From Sporobolomyces roseus (Eukaryota; Basidiomycota; Microbotryomycetes; Sporidiobolales; Sporidiobolaceae): a stretch of 64,000 nt of DNA. Shown here piece by piece: positions 10,750-22,427 of the stretch (the first letter of the stretch is position 1; each line of letters begins with the position of its first letter). The position numbers and the translations under genes are program-made. Under the pieces are notes generated by a model that had not been told where the DNA came from, did no database searches, and was given only the letters and a program-made list of their open reading frames with translations. The stretch is taken from NCBI GenBank assembly GCA_016617785.1, contig JADILM010000008.1, positions 620,001 through 684,000 of the forward strand, given 5' to 3'.

Positions 10750-13021
10750 ATGTTCTATAGATCTGCTGCTGTACGTCCAGTCGGCTCTTCAGTCGTGATG
10801 GAAGAGGTAGCTGATTTTATTGATCGATTAAAACAATCTGTTCAAAACAGGCTATCACTCGCCCTTCAAGGGTTTACGCCAACCGAGGATTCACTTCTTA
10901 TTCGGCTATTCTCGTAAGTCACTCATCTCGTTTGATCGGAGAGAGGAGACGAGGTCTACCTCGAACCGAGTTCCCTTCCTTCCTCCAACTTTCTCCCTCT
11001 TCACCATACTCCTTCCCGCTAGGAGAACTCTCGCTGATACACCTGTTTACTCTACTTGCAACCCTCACCCTTTCGAACTCAATCCAACGATGTCACTTCG
11101 CCCAACTGTTCAACCTGGTCAGGAGAAGTTCCGTATTGAAAAGGACACTTTTGGAGACCTTCAAGTCCCTGCCGACAAGTACTACGGATGTCAAACTCAA
11201 CGGTGAGCTCCATTTCACGGCGATCAGAGCTATCTTGAGGGAAAACTCGATGAATGCGGGGAGAACAGGGAGGGAGGGAGAAGTTCACTCAGAAGAAGCT
11301 GTACTGATACGGGAATCGATTCTGTAGATCAGTACAAAACTTCGACATTGGAGGACCTTCGGAGCGCATGCCCCCTCCTCTCATCAAGGCTTTCGCCGTT
11401 TTGAAGCGAGCGGCTGCTACCGTTAACATGACTTACGGTCTTGACAAGACTGTTGGAGAAGCAATTCAGAAGGCTGCTGATGAGGTAAGCTAATCTTGTA
11501 TCGAGGAAGGAAAGCGAGAAACTGATGAGATTTTGGGAGAGGTTTTAGGTTATCGAGGGAAAGATTGGACAAGAGCACTTCCCTCTTGTCGTTTTCCAGA
11601 CTGGATCTGGAACTCAAACCAACATGAACGTCAACGAGGTGAGACACTACTAGTCTGAGGGCGAATGAACGGAAAATGCTGATTCGAAATGGGAATCGAT
11701 CCAGGTTATCTCGAACCGAGCTATCGAAATCCTCGGTGGTGAACTCGGATCAAAGAAGCCTGTTCACCCCAACGACCACGTCAACATGTCCCAATCTTCC
11801 AACGACACGTGAGTTGACCACCTCAGAGAAGTCGCATTCGACCGAGTTTCTCATGTCCATTTTCGCAAATTTTAGCTTCCCTACCGCCATGCACGTTTCA
11901 GCTGTTGTCGAAATCTCCAAGTCCCTCATCCCTGCTCTCGAAGAACTCCATGCCGCCCTTCTCGAGAAGCAAAAGGCTTTCGATCACATCATCAAAATCG
12001 GTCGAACTCATTTGCAAGACGCTACTCCTTTGACTCTCGGTCAAGAGTTCTCCGGTTACGTTCAACAAGTCGCGAACGGTATTGAACGAGTCAAGGACGT
12101 TCTCCCTCGCCTCTCGAAACTTGCTCAAGGAGGAACCGCTGTCGGAACTGGACTCAACACTCGTAAAGGATTCGATGTCAAGGTCGCTGCCGAAATCGCC
12201 AAGGTCACTGGACTCGCTTTCGAGACTGCTCCTAACAAGTTCGAAGCTCTCGCCGCTCACGATGCCATCGTTGAAGCTTCCGGTGCTTTGAACGTTATCG
12301 CCGTTTCGTTCAACAAGATCGCAAACGATATCCGTTACCTCGGTTCGGGACCTCGTTGTGGTCTCGGAGAACTCTCGCTTCCTGAGAACGAACCTGGATC
12401 GTCCATCATGCCTGGAAAGGTCAACCCTACTCAATGCGAGGCTCTTACGATGGTTGCTGCTCAAGTTATGGGTAACAACATGGCTATCACTATTGGTGGT
12501 GCTCAAGGTCAATTCGAGGTGAGTCACCTCCATCATTACTTGACTACTTGATACTGATAGTACGCGTTCCGATAGCTCAACGTCTTCAAACCCGTCATGA
12601 TCAAGAACCTTCTTCAATCGATCCGACTTCTCGCTGATGGTGAGCACTCACTCTTACTGACTTCTCATTCGTAGTCGCTAACTCGTGTGCGTTCACAGGT
12701 GCTCGATCATTCACCAAGAACTGCGTTGTCGGTATCGAAGCCAACGAGGACCGAATTGACAAACTCCTCAACGAATCTCTCATGCTTGCCACCATTCTCA
12801 ACTCTACTCTCGGTTACGACAGTAAGTCTCCAGCTACCTTCGCAAGTTACGAGACTGAGCTGACCCCGAGTACTCCATCAGACGTCGCCAAGTGCGCAAA
12901 GAAGGCTCACAAGGAGGGAACTACTCTCAAGGAAGCTACTCTCTCCCTTGGTCTCCTCGACTCTGAGACTTTCGACAAGCTCGTCCGACCCGAGAAGATG
13001 CTCTACCCCGATGAGGAGTAG
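10750..13021 (+). CDS. FUM1: Fumarate hydratase, class II
   Basis: Ten exons give a 494-residue class II fumarase, which interconverts fumarate and malate. Exons 1 (10750-10770) and 2 (10851-10913) encode a 28-residue Arg/Ser-rich presequence ([20 protein letters not shown] followed by FTSYS), a likely mitochondrial import signal. Exon 3 starts at 11123 with [22 protein letters not shown]. The family signature [11 protein letters not shown] is present, as are [25 protein letters not shown] and [10 protein letters not shown]. Other exons: 11328-11484, 11549-11638, 11705-11808, 11876-12518, 12576-12639, 12699-12821, 12882-13021. Intron 2 is about 209 nt, much longer than the others, and contains an in-frame alternative start (see separate entry). 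Fungal fumarases act in both mitochondria and cytosol, so a two-start arrangement is plausible. Confidence 0.93.
11090..11122 (+). promoter_or_regulatory. Alternative in-frame fumarase start inside intron 2
   Basis: An ATG at 11090 opens 11 codons ([11 protein letters not shown]) that run without a stop directly into exon 3 (EKFRIEKD). If transcription starts inside intron 2, this gives a 477-residue enzyme without the mitochondrial presequence. If the upstream exons are used, the AG at 11121-11122 serves as splice acceptor and these codons are removed. The same bases therefore act as coding sequence or intron. Confidence 0.6.
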
Positions 13022-13554
13022 AGAGTGGGCCAGGAGAGGAAAGAGACAGAGGCAATCGATAGAAGAAAATATGTAGACAGCAATTATCTGTGATCAATTA
13101 AAGACTTATTATAACCTTCTCCTCGTCTCGTGGGCGACTTCGTCGTCGTGTGCCGAAAGCGGTCGAGTCGTTCGGATCGGATTAAACGAATGCGGAGTGA
13201 AATCGATGGAGTCCCCAGAGAGAGAGAGAGGGAAGATGGGGTTTGTTTTTTTCGAGCGGAACTGTCGGGAGTGCTCTTCTACTTAACTCGAGTTGATCCT
13301 ACTAGCTAGATAGTATCGATAGTGAGCACTTTGACTAGTTGAGAGGCTGCCGAGAAAGATTACTCGCAAATTCGATCAACTTGTGCGAAAATTCAACGAA
13401 AGCGAGAGGTTTTTTTTTCACACAGATTTCCTCCCCACTCCCTCCCTTCTTCCTCCTCCCAGCTCCTCCTCACCTCTCCTCCTCCCTCCCACGAGGGTTC
13501 CTTTATCCGCCTCTCTTAGAACATCCTCAAGGTCACTTACTCTCAAGATCTTCA
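13022..13554. other. Intergenic region, glycogenin promoter with pyrimidine-rich tract
   Basis: No gene is supported. A (ga)n run lies near 13215-13232. A long C/T-rich tract at about 13425-13500 precedes the glycogenin start, as expected for a fungal core promoter or leader. Confidence 0.5.
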
Positions 13555-16221
13555 ATGGCAAGACCTCGATTCGCCTTCGTGACTCTCCTCACTTCAGATT
13601 CATATCTAGCTGGAGCGCTCACTACGATCAACTCTGTATTGGATATCGAACCCTTCACTCCTCATTCACAACGTACCTTCGACACAGTCTGCCTCGTTAG
13701 TCCATCAACAGTTGGACATGCTTCTCTCAAGGCATTGGAAAAGGTTTTCGATGTGGTAGTTGGAGTAGAACAGATCATTACAGAGAGTTGGGGGAACTTG
13801 GATCTATTAGGTGAGCTCTCATAGTGCTATTCTTCACTCTGATTAAGTTGCTGATGTGTCGTCGTCCACTCTTTCCCTTCTCTCTCTCTCTTCCCCAACC
13901 CCGCGTTGTTTGCTGATAAACTTTCCCACTCTACCTTTGGCCCCACGTCGCAAAATACTCACACAGGTCGAAGAGATTTAGCTGCATCCCTCACAAAACT
14001 TCACGCTTTCCGTCTCGTTCAATACGAAAAAGTCATTTTCCTCGACGCCGATACTCTCGTCCTTCGTCGACTTTCCCACCTCTTCGAATCACCTCATTCA
14101 TTCTCAGCTGCACCAGATCAAGGTTGGCCCGATGCGTTCAATTCGGGAGTCATGGTGTTGGAACCGAGTCAGGAATCGTTTGATGGATTGATTGATATGA
14201 TGAAGAGGAAAGGGACTTGGGATGGTGGCGATCAAGGTCTATTGAACGACTTTTTCCCAAATTGGAATCGTCTCAGCTTCACCTACAATGTAACTCCTTC
14301 CGCCTACTACACGTGAGTTGATTTTGTTCCCTTTCCTCTCGTCAAATTCTCGGTTGTTGACATTTACCGAGCAATTTCCAATTCTCCCCCTTCCGCCTCT
14401 TTCAGCTACGCTCCTGCTTACAAACGACACGGCCAAGACGTCAATGTCCTTCATTTCATTGGTGCCGACAAGCCTTGGAAACGAGGAACGAGAGGAACCT
14501 ACGATCCTGAAGCGGCTTTGAAGGATTACTATGGACTCGTTGGTCAATGGTACGACGTCTTCGAGCGACACTTCGGTTCAGTCTTGACCTACGACGTCGC
14601 GAGTCGAGTGATGCCTCCTCCGGCGTCCTTCAAATCGACCGTCACTTCCCTCCCTTCTCACGTCAAACCTTCTGCCTCTGTTCCCGCTGTCAACGTTCGC
14701 CCTCCTTCACCACCTCCTTCCAAACCCGCTCCTCTCCCGATTCCTCCTTCCGTCGCTGCAGGTCGAACTTCCCCTCCCATCATCGCCTGGGATCCTTCTC
14801 GATCTTCCCCTCCTCGAGACGGCTCCTTCCAAATGCGAGATCCTATTCCTGCTGGATTCAACAACGTATGGGACGACCTTTCTGCACCGAAACGACCCGC
14901 TCGATTCGAACCTCCAGAACAATATCCTCAACCTCCGAAAGAAACCCACGATTGGTACAAGGCCGTCATGCAAGCGAAACCTGATCCTACCGCAGTCAAA
15001 CCCGTCTTCCCCTGGGAGGAACCGAAAACTCCTACTTCTTCGACTTCACCCGTCATGACTACTCGCAAATTCGGTGATTCTCCTCCTCCAGCGAACGAAA
15101 CTCCTCAATTCTCTCAACCTACGATGTCGTTCCGTTCTTCGTCTTTCACGAATGCATGGGATGCGATCCCCGCTATCTCGAAGTACGCCGACAACTTTTC
15201 GAAACAAATCGGAGGTCAAGGAGGAAAATCGAGAAACGTTTCATCGAGTTCTCAACCTGGAGGAGGAGGAAGGAAAAGCAGGAGTACGTCAACTTCGAGT
15301 GGAAGCGCAGGTCCATCTACGTCTGGATTCTCGTCGTCTTCAAACACTACCGTCAGTGGAGGAGGTCGAACCAAGAGTACACCCTCTTCTTCCGGGGCTT
15401 ACCCTACGAAGGGAGATGCTAGCAGTCGAGACGGAGATGACGAGGATGATGAGGAAGCAGATTTGTCCACGACGGATCAAGGGGAAGATTCAGAGGATTC
15501 AGAGGAACGGGATAGGATCGCGATCAAATTCAGGCGTGCTCAAGCAGCATCGGAAGCGAGCGAGGTCAGCCCAACCAACACTCGAAGTCGCGCTTTCGAT
15601 TCTTCCTCGACTGAACGTAGCGACCTTCCTCCAATTTCACCCACAAAGACTCGTGGATCTTACCTAGGAGGAGCGGCTTCAAATATTAGCAAAGATTCTC
15701 GATTCGTTCCCACTTCCCCTCGTCAAGGTCGACAATCTCTATCTCCCCGATCCGATAGTCAACCAGTCTTCATCTCGAATGCACCTCCTCCAGTTCCTCA
15801 TGTCTTCCCCACTGGAGCTCGAGAACCCGGTTCGAAACCCTCCCTTCACCTAGCTCTCCCTGCTCGACCTACTATGCCAACTGCAGGAGGACACCTCTCA
15901 CCTCGACTCACCGGAATGACTTCACCTCGACTCGGACTCGCGAATCAAGCTATCCGAAACACTACTGCCGCTCGACTCGTCTCCTCCGGATCAGGTCACG
16001 GTGACGCTCCTCCCGTCGTTCGAGCAACCCGTGTCTTCAGTCCAGAGACAGATACCGGTGTCGTCAAACAACAAGGTCTAGCAGCTTTGCAACGATTCGT
16101 CGAGTCGATGGAGGCCGACGCAAACGGAACTAGCACTACTCCTACTCAACAACACCCGAACCCTCACGGACAGCCTCAGCAATACGGAGGAGTAGGAACT
16201 GGTGGAGCTTGGAAGTGGTGA
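13555..16221 (+). CDS. GLG1: Glycogenin (GT8 glycosyltransferase) with long C-terminal region
   Basis: Three exons (13555-13810, 13967-14312, 14406-16221) encode 805 residues. Residues 1-270 form the GT8 domain: FAFVTLLTSDSYLAGALT at the start, LTKLHAFRLVQYEKVIFLDADTLV with the Mn-binding DxD (DAD), FNSGVMVLEPS, and GGDQGLLNDFFP. HFIGADKPWKRG closes the domain. Glycogenin self-glucosylates on tyrosine from UDP-glucose and primes glycogen synthase. The remaining 535 residues are Ser/Pro-rich and probably disordered, with short islands (FNNVWDDL, FTNAWDAIPAISKYA, VFPWEEP, RATRVFSPE) that may bind glycogen synthase. An acidic stretch (DGDDEDDEEADLSTTD) lies in the middle. The start lies right behind a C/T-rich leader and fits the GT8 N-terminus. 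Confidence 0.9.
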
Positions 16222-16782
16222 ACGCAACCTTCCAACTTCGAGCCCTTTCGCATTTCATTTTCATACCATTTTCATTTCCCTTCCCTTGCCCTTCTCCCTC
16301 TCTGCGCTATCCACACCCACCTACTTGTCTTCAACAGTCTAGAATTGTCTTTCTCAACCCAAAACTACACACGGTTCGCAACCTCTTCTTCTTCCAAAAT
16401 GTTCATTTTGTTCGTTTCTCCGATTACGGATCGCTTCATATCCCTAACATACCTAGATAGACGTCTCCTCCTACTCCTCTTTTCCTTGCTTCTCCCATCT
16501 GTGCTTTCTCATCTGTACTTCCCCCTCTCTCTTTTCGTCCTTTTCGTTCTTTCGTAGCAGTTTCACTTCTTTTTACCTTCATTAGTTTTCTCGCTTAATA
16601 CCACCTCTCGTTCTCTTGGCCCTGAGTCTCTTTGCGTTTCTCTTCTTGACTACTGCGCTAGATGTCGAACTTTACTTTCGTCGTCCGTCTCGAATCCCTT
16701 CTCTTCTTTCCTCTCCTTCGTTCGACTAGCGAGTTGAGAGACAAGTCCATTTCGTCATTACAGAACAAACGAGTACGACAAG
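16222..16782. other. Convergent 3' intergenic region
   Basis: Glycogenin and the acetyltransferase-like gene converge here. The sequence is T/C-rich and has no supported gene; terminators or poly(A) sites for both genes must lie here but no clear signal is distinguished. Confidence 0.45.
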
Positions 16783-18309
16783 CTAAGCTAGCAATTCTGA
16801 CATCGTCGTCTCCTCCGCAATCTCATTCGAAGCGATCTTTCGCAGGATCTTCTCGAAAAGCTCCCAAATCTTGTCGACTGTCTCTGTCGCAATCGCATCC
16901 TTTCGCCAGGACACCGATATTGACAACACGCCTCCAGATGATACAGCCTGCGAGGTAACAAGACCCGCCCATCAGCAGGAGGTCGAGCGATCTGCGAAAT
17001 CGATCTGCGAAATCGATCCACTCACATTGAACTGCAATCCAGTTCCAACCGAGCTTCCCGGTTGGGCCCAACAGAACTCCTTCATCCCCTCTTCCTCCCA
17101 CTCCTTCAGCTCTTGACTGACCGGTATTCTCCCCAAATTGCTAACTTCAAAACTCCCACCTTTCCAAGGATTCTCACTCTGCATCCTCTCTTCGAAAAAC
17201 TCTTCCCAACCTGTTCGTTGCCCTTTCTCAGGGGTCGTAGCATCCCCCCCTGGAATGTAGGCTAACATTCCCATCCCTTCTTTTGCGGCGGCGTGTGAGG
17301 AGGGAGAGGTGAGATGTGAAGCCATCGCACGGGCTTCAGACCAGAAAGTTGTGCAGGAGAGTGTGGAACGAGAGATCGGGGAGGAGGAAGCACCGATAGA
17401 GGAAACGTAATTGCCTGTCAAGAGGGGATGGCCGAGAGATGTAGAGCGAAGGGAAACGGGAGATTGAGAATCGATTCGAACAGTTTCGGGAGCGTCGGTT
17501 TCGGAGAGTGCGATGTTTGCGATTGCTGTGAAAGCGGAGATGACGAAGATAGGTTGGAGGGTTCTCACTTGATGGGATTTGGAATTGGTTGCGAGAGAGG
17601 AAGAGAGGTCGGAAGGAAGGAAGAAGAGTTTGAGTGCTGTTGGTTGATTCATCGGAGAGGTACGGGGAGGGTTGGGCCAGAACGGAGGGGATGGAGCTGG
17701 GCGGAGGAAGGAAGGAAGCTTGGGAAGGAGGAGCTCGGACAAGATCGTTTTGACGAGGGAAAGAGTCGAGGGTCGAACATCGACGGTCTCCTCCAAGGAG
17801 GGAGGGAAAGGCCGAGCCTCCTCGATATCGCTTGAAGGTGTCCGTAGGAGAGTCAGGATCTCCGTGAAGAGGTTGCGAGCTGCAGTTCCATCGGCAAGGA
17901 GGTGATGAGTTCCGACGACAATCCTTCGTAGTTTCGTCTCTGAGTTCTCGGCATAGATCCATACTCTCCACAGTGGTGCCTCTTCGACATCAAGATTGTT
18001 GATAGTCCGCAATGCCTCTAGTAATGCCTCCTCCGCTTGAATGCCCGTCTCCGTCCGTTCAATCAATACTTTATCCGCCTCAACTCGATCTCGTAAGCTG
18101 AATTTGGGGTCCGAGGTTTTGCCATCGACTACGGATGATCTCAAGAGAGGTTCCTTGCGCAATAGAGTGTCGATTGCTTTGAGGAGGTCGTTGCGGTCGA
18201 GTCGGGCGGAAGGGAGTAAAGCGGTGAACGCGACTGCTGGAGCTTGATTCACGTTGTGTCTTGCCAAAGAGAATCGCTCATAGTTGCCTAGTCGACGCTG
18301 TACAGCCAT
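16783..18309 (-). CDS. Alcohol acetyltransferase / condensation-fold acyltransferase
   Basis: Two exons (17026-18309 and 16783-16947, intron 78 nt) encode 482 residues. The protein begins MAVQRRLGNYERFSLARHN, the usual opening of fungal alcohol acetyltransferase (AATase) family proteins. The catalytic HHxxxDG motif is present as HHLLADG near residue 150. After the intron the reading LQFN-AVSSGGVLSISVSWRKDAI matches the conserved C-terminal strand region of the family. Such enzymes move an acyl group from CoA to an alcohol or related acceptor; the substrate cannot be told from sequence. A longer frame reaches up to 18384, but 18309 matches the family start. Stop is at 16783-16785. No signal peptide or membrane segment is evident. 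Confidence 0.8.
16988..17013. repeat. 13-bp direct repeat inside an intron
   Basis: The unit cgatctgcgaaat occurs twice in direct tandem within the single intron of the acetyltransferase-like gene, followed by a partial third unit (cgatc). Confidence 0.8.
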
Positions 18310-18750
18310 TTCGAGTGAGGTGGTGTGGTGTAGGAGGGAGAAAGTTGAAAGAGAATTCAGCTTGCTTCCTACCACTTCACACAACTCTGCAAAGTCGAAT
18401 CAGGAGCTAGAGAGCTCGATTAGGGATATTAACATCTGTGAGTACCTTTCACAAGCTCTCCTACCTCGCTCTCCTTCCGCCCTCAGTCCTCATCTAAAAG
18501 TCAAAAGATCGAGCTATCACGTCAATAGTAGCATCGTTTGTTGTCAGCGAAACCAATGAATATGCTATATGGAGGTCTTGGAAGCTATAGGGTGACCTAA
18601 TGTGGACGACAAGCAGGAGAATCACAAATTCTGCCAACTCGTTTTTGTCCATGCTACAGGACAGGCGATAGTATGCTGACCTTCTATCTACTTCGTTCCG
18701 CAGGAACGTCTCGCCCTTGAGAAGCGACGGATCAGGCGTCTGCCGAAGGA
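18310..18750. other. Divergent promoter region, acetyltransferase-like / TEL2
   Basis: This 440-bp region separates two divergently transcribed genes. I see no gene and no recognisable operator. Confidence 0.45.
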
Positions 18751-21700
18751 ATGGCGAGTCTTTCGGTTAATTTCCCTTCTCTCGCTGCGCAACTTATATC
18801 TGCTCTTGTATACAGGATGCCACCGTTTCCGCTCCTCTGTCCCTTTCGCATCGACTCAATGAACCCCTAGCATCTACATCACAACTCCTCGGTCTCCTCG
18901 TTCCTCCCTTAGTCTCCCTCGACCTCCTTTACGATTCTCCTTCTCTCGTTTCTCGCTTCAACACCTCCACCTCCGGCTCGATAGATCCAGCTCGATTCGT
19001 CAAACGTCAACTAGGACTAGTCCAGAAAGCGTTGATCGAGAAAATGTGGCCAGATTGGGAGAACGCCATTAAAGCAGAGGAAGGCGAAGAAGGGTTACTC
19101 GTTCTCGAAAGGTGGTTCGTTCCTCCGATAGATAGGAACACGAGAGACATCGCCAGCAAAGATGCCTTATCGTCTTACGCCATCCTTTCCTCCCTCCTAT
19201 CGACAAAATCAGCTTCTACCCTCCGACCTCGATCACTCGAAATCATCTCTTCGTTGCTCGTCAAACTGAATGCTTCCTTTAACATTCGCGAAACCTACCT
19301 CTCCACGTTATCTACCTCGCTAAAGCCATACGTCACGATAAGCGAAGATTCAGACGACGAGGATGAACGGATAGATCCGACTATTCTGGCGGTGTGGGAT
19401 CAATCGATCAAGGACTTGATGGGCATTCCAACGAGATTCGCGAACGCGTGGGGAGTGTTGAGCGAGCAGAAGGGAACGAGGATAGGAGAAGATTTGCCGA
19501 CAGCACTGGATCTCGAGTCAGTTTTCACGCTTCTTTCTTCTGCAACTCTGCTCATCTCTATGTCCACAGGCCTTATACTTCAAGCTTGACGAATTCCTAC
19601 CTTTCCCTCATCTGGAGTCTCTCTTCTCCCAATTCCAGTCTGCCGATCTATCATTCTGCCCTCTCGACACCGCTGAAATCCCTCCTATCCTCTCCCTCAT
19701 TCCTCTCAACAGCTCTTCCCCTCCTCATTCCCCGAATCTTACCGCATACAACCTTTCCCACTCCTGCTCAAGACCTCATACATCGTCAGAAGTATATCGA
19801 CCTCCTCAGAAGAACGATCTCCCAGCTTGCAGATCGAGACCTCTCCCGTTTCTTGCGATCACTCCTCGGCAAACTCACAAACGATATCAAAGGCAAATCC
19901 AAGGCTGTACCGGACTCGTCGACAAAAGCGAAAGCTTCAGCCTTCGTTCTGTCGACTCTGTTTGGAGACTTCAAGCCGGAGAAAGGGATTTGGGATGTCG
20001 CGGTCGAGGTCTTGCTCGATAGGAATTGTAATTGGGAGAGTGAGCTCGTGCCGAAGGTCGTTGTGTGCTGGTTGGGGAAAGATGAGAAAGCTATTCTTGC
20101 GATGTTGGAAAAGGTTAAGACAGTTTGGGGATCGAATGAAGAGATGAAGAGTGGATTCGAGGGGAGGAGAACTTGTGAGTTCCTTTTCCTGGTCAGCGTT
20201 GCTCGCCTAACTCGTCAGGCTAATTCTCCTGTTCGGGACCTTGACAGATCTCACTTCGTTGCTCCTCGTACTCGTCGCTTCTCTACCTCGACAACATCCG
20301 TCAATCGTCTCCCTCTCTCGCTCTCCACTCTTTCTCAGCGCCGTCTCGTCATCGCTTTCGACCATCTCTCCACTCTCCCGATTACTCGGCATGCTGGTAG
20401 CCGAGATTGTGTCAAATCGCTCGATTGACCCTTCATCAGGAGTCCAACCGCTCGACTTTGGTGCGGCATGGGAAGGGAAGGAGGCGGAGAAGGAGCGGAT
20501 ACGAGAGATTAGGGATACAATAGACGAGGTGGAAAGCGGATTAGAAGGAGAGGGCTGGAAAGAGCTACTAAGGGGAGCTTACCAGAAATCAGAAGCAGAT
20601 TCAGCTCCGACAACCTCGCGACCTCGACCGAGACACAACACGAAACCTGTTCAACCCAGTGAAGTCGAGGAGCCTTCTCAGCCAGCGCCGAAACGACCCT
20701 TAATCTCGATCATCGATTCAGATGGAGAAGAAGACGAAGATCTCAAGCCTTACCCCTTACCAGCTGGTCCTTCCGAATCGACTCTCGAAGCTCTATCCTC
20801 CTCCGATCCTTCTTTGTACCAATCAGCGTATTCTCAACCCTCGACGCATCCGTCTCAATCGAGGAGAAGAGGGAAATTGAGACCTCCAGTCTACGTCTTC
20901 GAACTCACGGAATACCTCAGAGGGAAAGATCCGGATGGCGGATCCTCCGGACAGAAGAAGGAAGAAGCAGATCAGGAAGCTGAACGAGTTGAGATGGGTT
21001 TAAAGGAGGGCGAAGGATTGATCAGGAGGAAAGCAAATTGGGGAAATGAATTGAGTGAGTCCAACTTTCTGGCTCACTTCGTCCAATGACGCAACTGAGG
21101 GTATTTTGCTCGTCTGTTAGAGGAGAACGCTGTCAATCTTGCGATCGCGTTGATGACACTTCAGGATAATTACGAATTGGACAACTTTGAACAATCGAGA
21201 CAGAACATGCTCGTGGCCCTCATCGCTTCCTGTCCTATCGAAGTTGCGCCGTGAGTCTATGTGCTTCTCTCTGTACCACGCAATTGACGCTGACCTGCTC
21301 ATCTCGACAGATGTGTGATCGAACAATATTTCATGCCTTCGTATTCGATTTCTCAGCTTCACACCTTCCTCACTTCCCTCGCTCTCGCAGCTCGAGAACT
21401 CGCCAATCTACCTATCCCTTCACCTTCAGCTGCCGCAAGGCAACCTCCCCAAACTCTCTTCCCTTCGAAACAGCTTCCTCCCGCTCTTCATCGCCGTCTA
21501 CTCGGATCACAGCCTACCGACCAGCTCCAAGTTCTCACTGCGGATCTGACAAACCTCGCTCTCTCCGATGCACGTGTAGACGCAGAAACGACTCTCCCGG
21601 GCGCAGCGAGGGAGAAACTCCTCTCAGTCCGAAGGTTTAATAGCAAGTCTTCAGCACTCTCGAAACCGACAAACGAACCTTCGACTCCTACCTACACCTC

Positions 21701-22289
21701 GATCTGCGCCGAATTCTTCATCCTTCCTCTCCTCAATCGATTCTGGCTCTTTCTCCGAGATACAGCAACGTCGAGTCTCTACAGCCGTCCCTCTCCCTCG
21801 TCCAAAGGCTCGTATGCGGGAGGAGTCGCGCCCTCCACGATCCTTCAACCTCTCCTCCTCTCGAAATACCTCGCGACTCTCTCAATCCTTCTTCACGCCG
21901 CTCGACACGCACCAATATTCCTAGCCGTTCTCGTTCCTGAAACGCTCGCCTTGGTCGTCTCACTCCGTCCTCCCGCCAGTTCGAATCAAGTGCAGAAGAC
22001 AGAGGATGATCCGGGAGCAGCAGATGAAGATCTCGTCCTCTCGGCAGAGATGGAACTCATCTTGTTACTCCTGTCGTCCTCCCACTCCCTCGATGCCGGT
22101 CACACCCTCACTCAATCATCTGTCGAGCTGTTGTCTGAGATTCAGAGCTGGGCGGAAGAAGTGTTTGAAACGGAGGAAACGAAGAGTGGAGGAGCTGCGG
22201 TAGGGCGAGCGGGAAGAGCTGCTGCTGGTGTACTCTTGAGGCTCGAGGAGATCTTGGGTAGATGGAGAGGCAGAGTAGGATGGGAATGA
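18751..22289 (+). CDS. TEL2: Telomere length regulation protein Tel2/TELO2
   Basis: Six exons (18751-18765, 18816-19516, 19570-20174, 20248-21054, 21121-21250, 21311-22289) give 1,078 residues. The conserved TELO2 domain is clear in the second half: PPVYVFELTEYLRGKDPDG, EGLIRRKANWGNEL-KENAVNLAIALMTLQDNYEL and MLVALIASCPIEVAP-CVIEQYF. LTSLALAARELANLP follows. The N-terminal part is helical and HEAT-like. Tel2 works with Tti1 and Tti2 and Hsp90 to stabilise PIKK kinases (TOR, ATM, ATR). The tiny first exon (MASLS) with a GTTAAT donor is the weakest part of the model; exon 2 is firm. An acidic Ser/Asp motif (IIDSDGEEDEDLKPY) in the linker resembles the CK2 sites through which TELO2 binds the R2TP complex. 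The C-terminal 120 residues are poorly conserved. Confidence 0.9.
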
Positions 22290-22427
22290 AGAGCTTGCAT
22301 ATTCGACAAGTGGTAACAATACAACACTGTTTTCGAACCAAATTTGTCAGTTGATAGGTTGAGAGAGCGGGAATGCGAGACTCACGAGAGAATATACGAC
22401 AAAAGAGATTGATACAACTCGGAAGGT

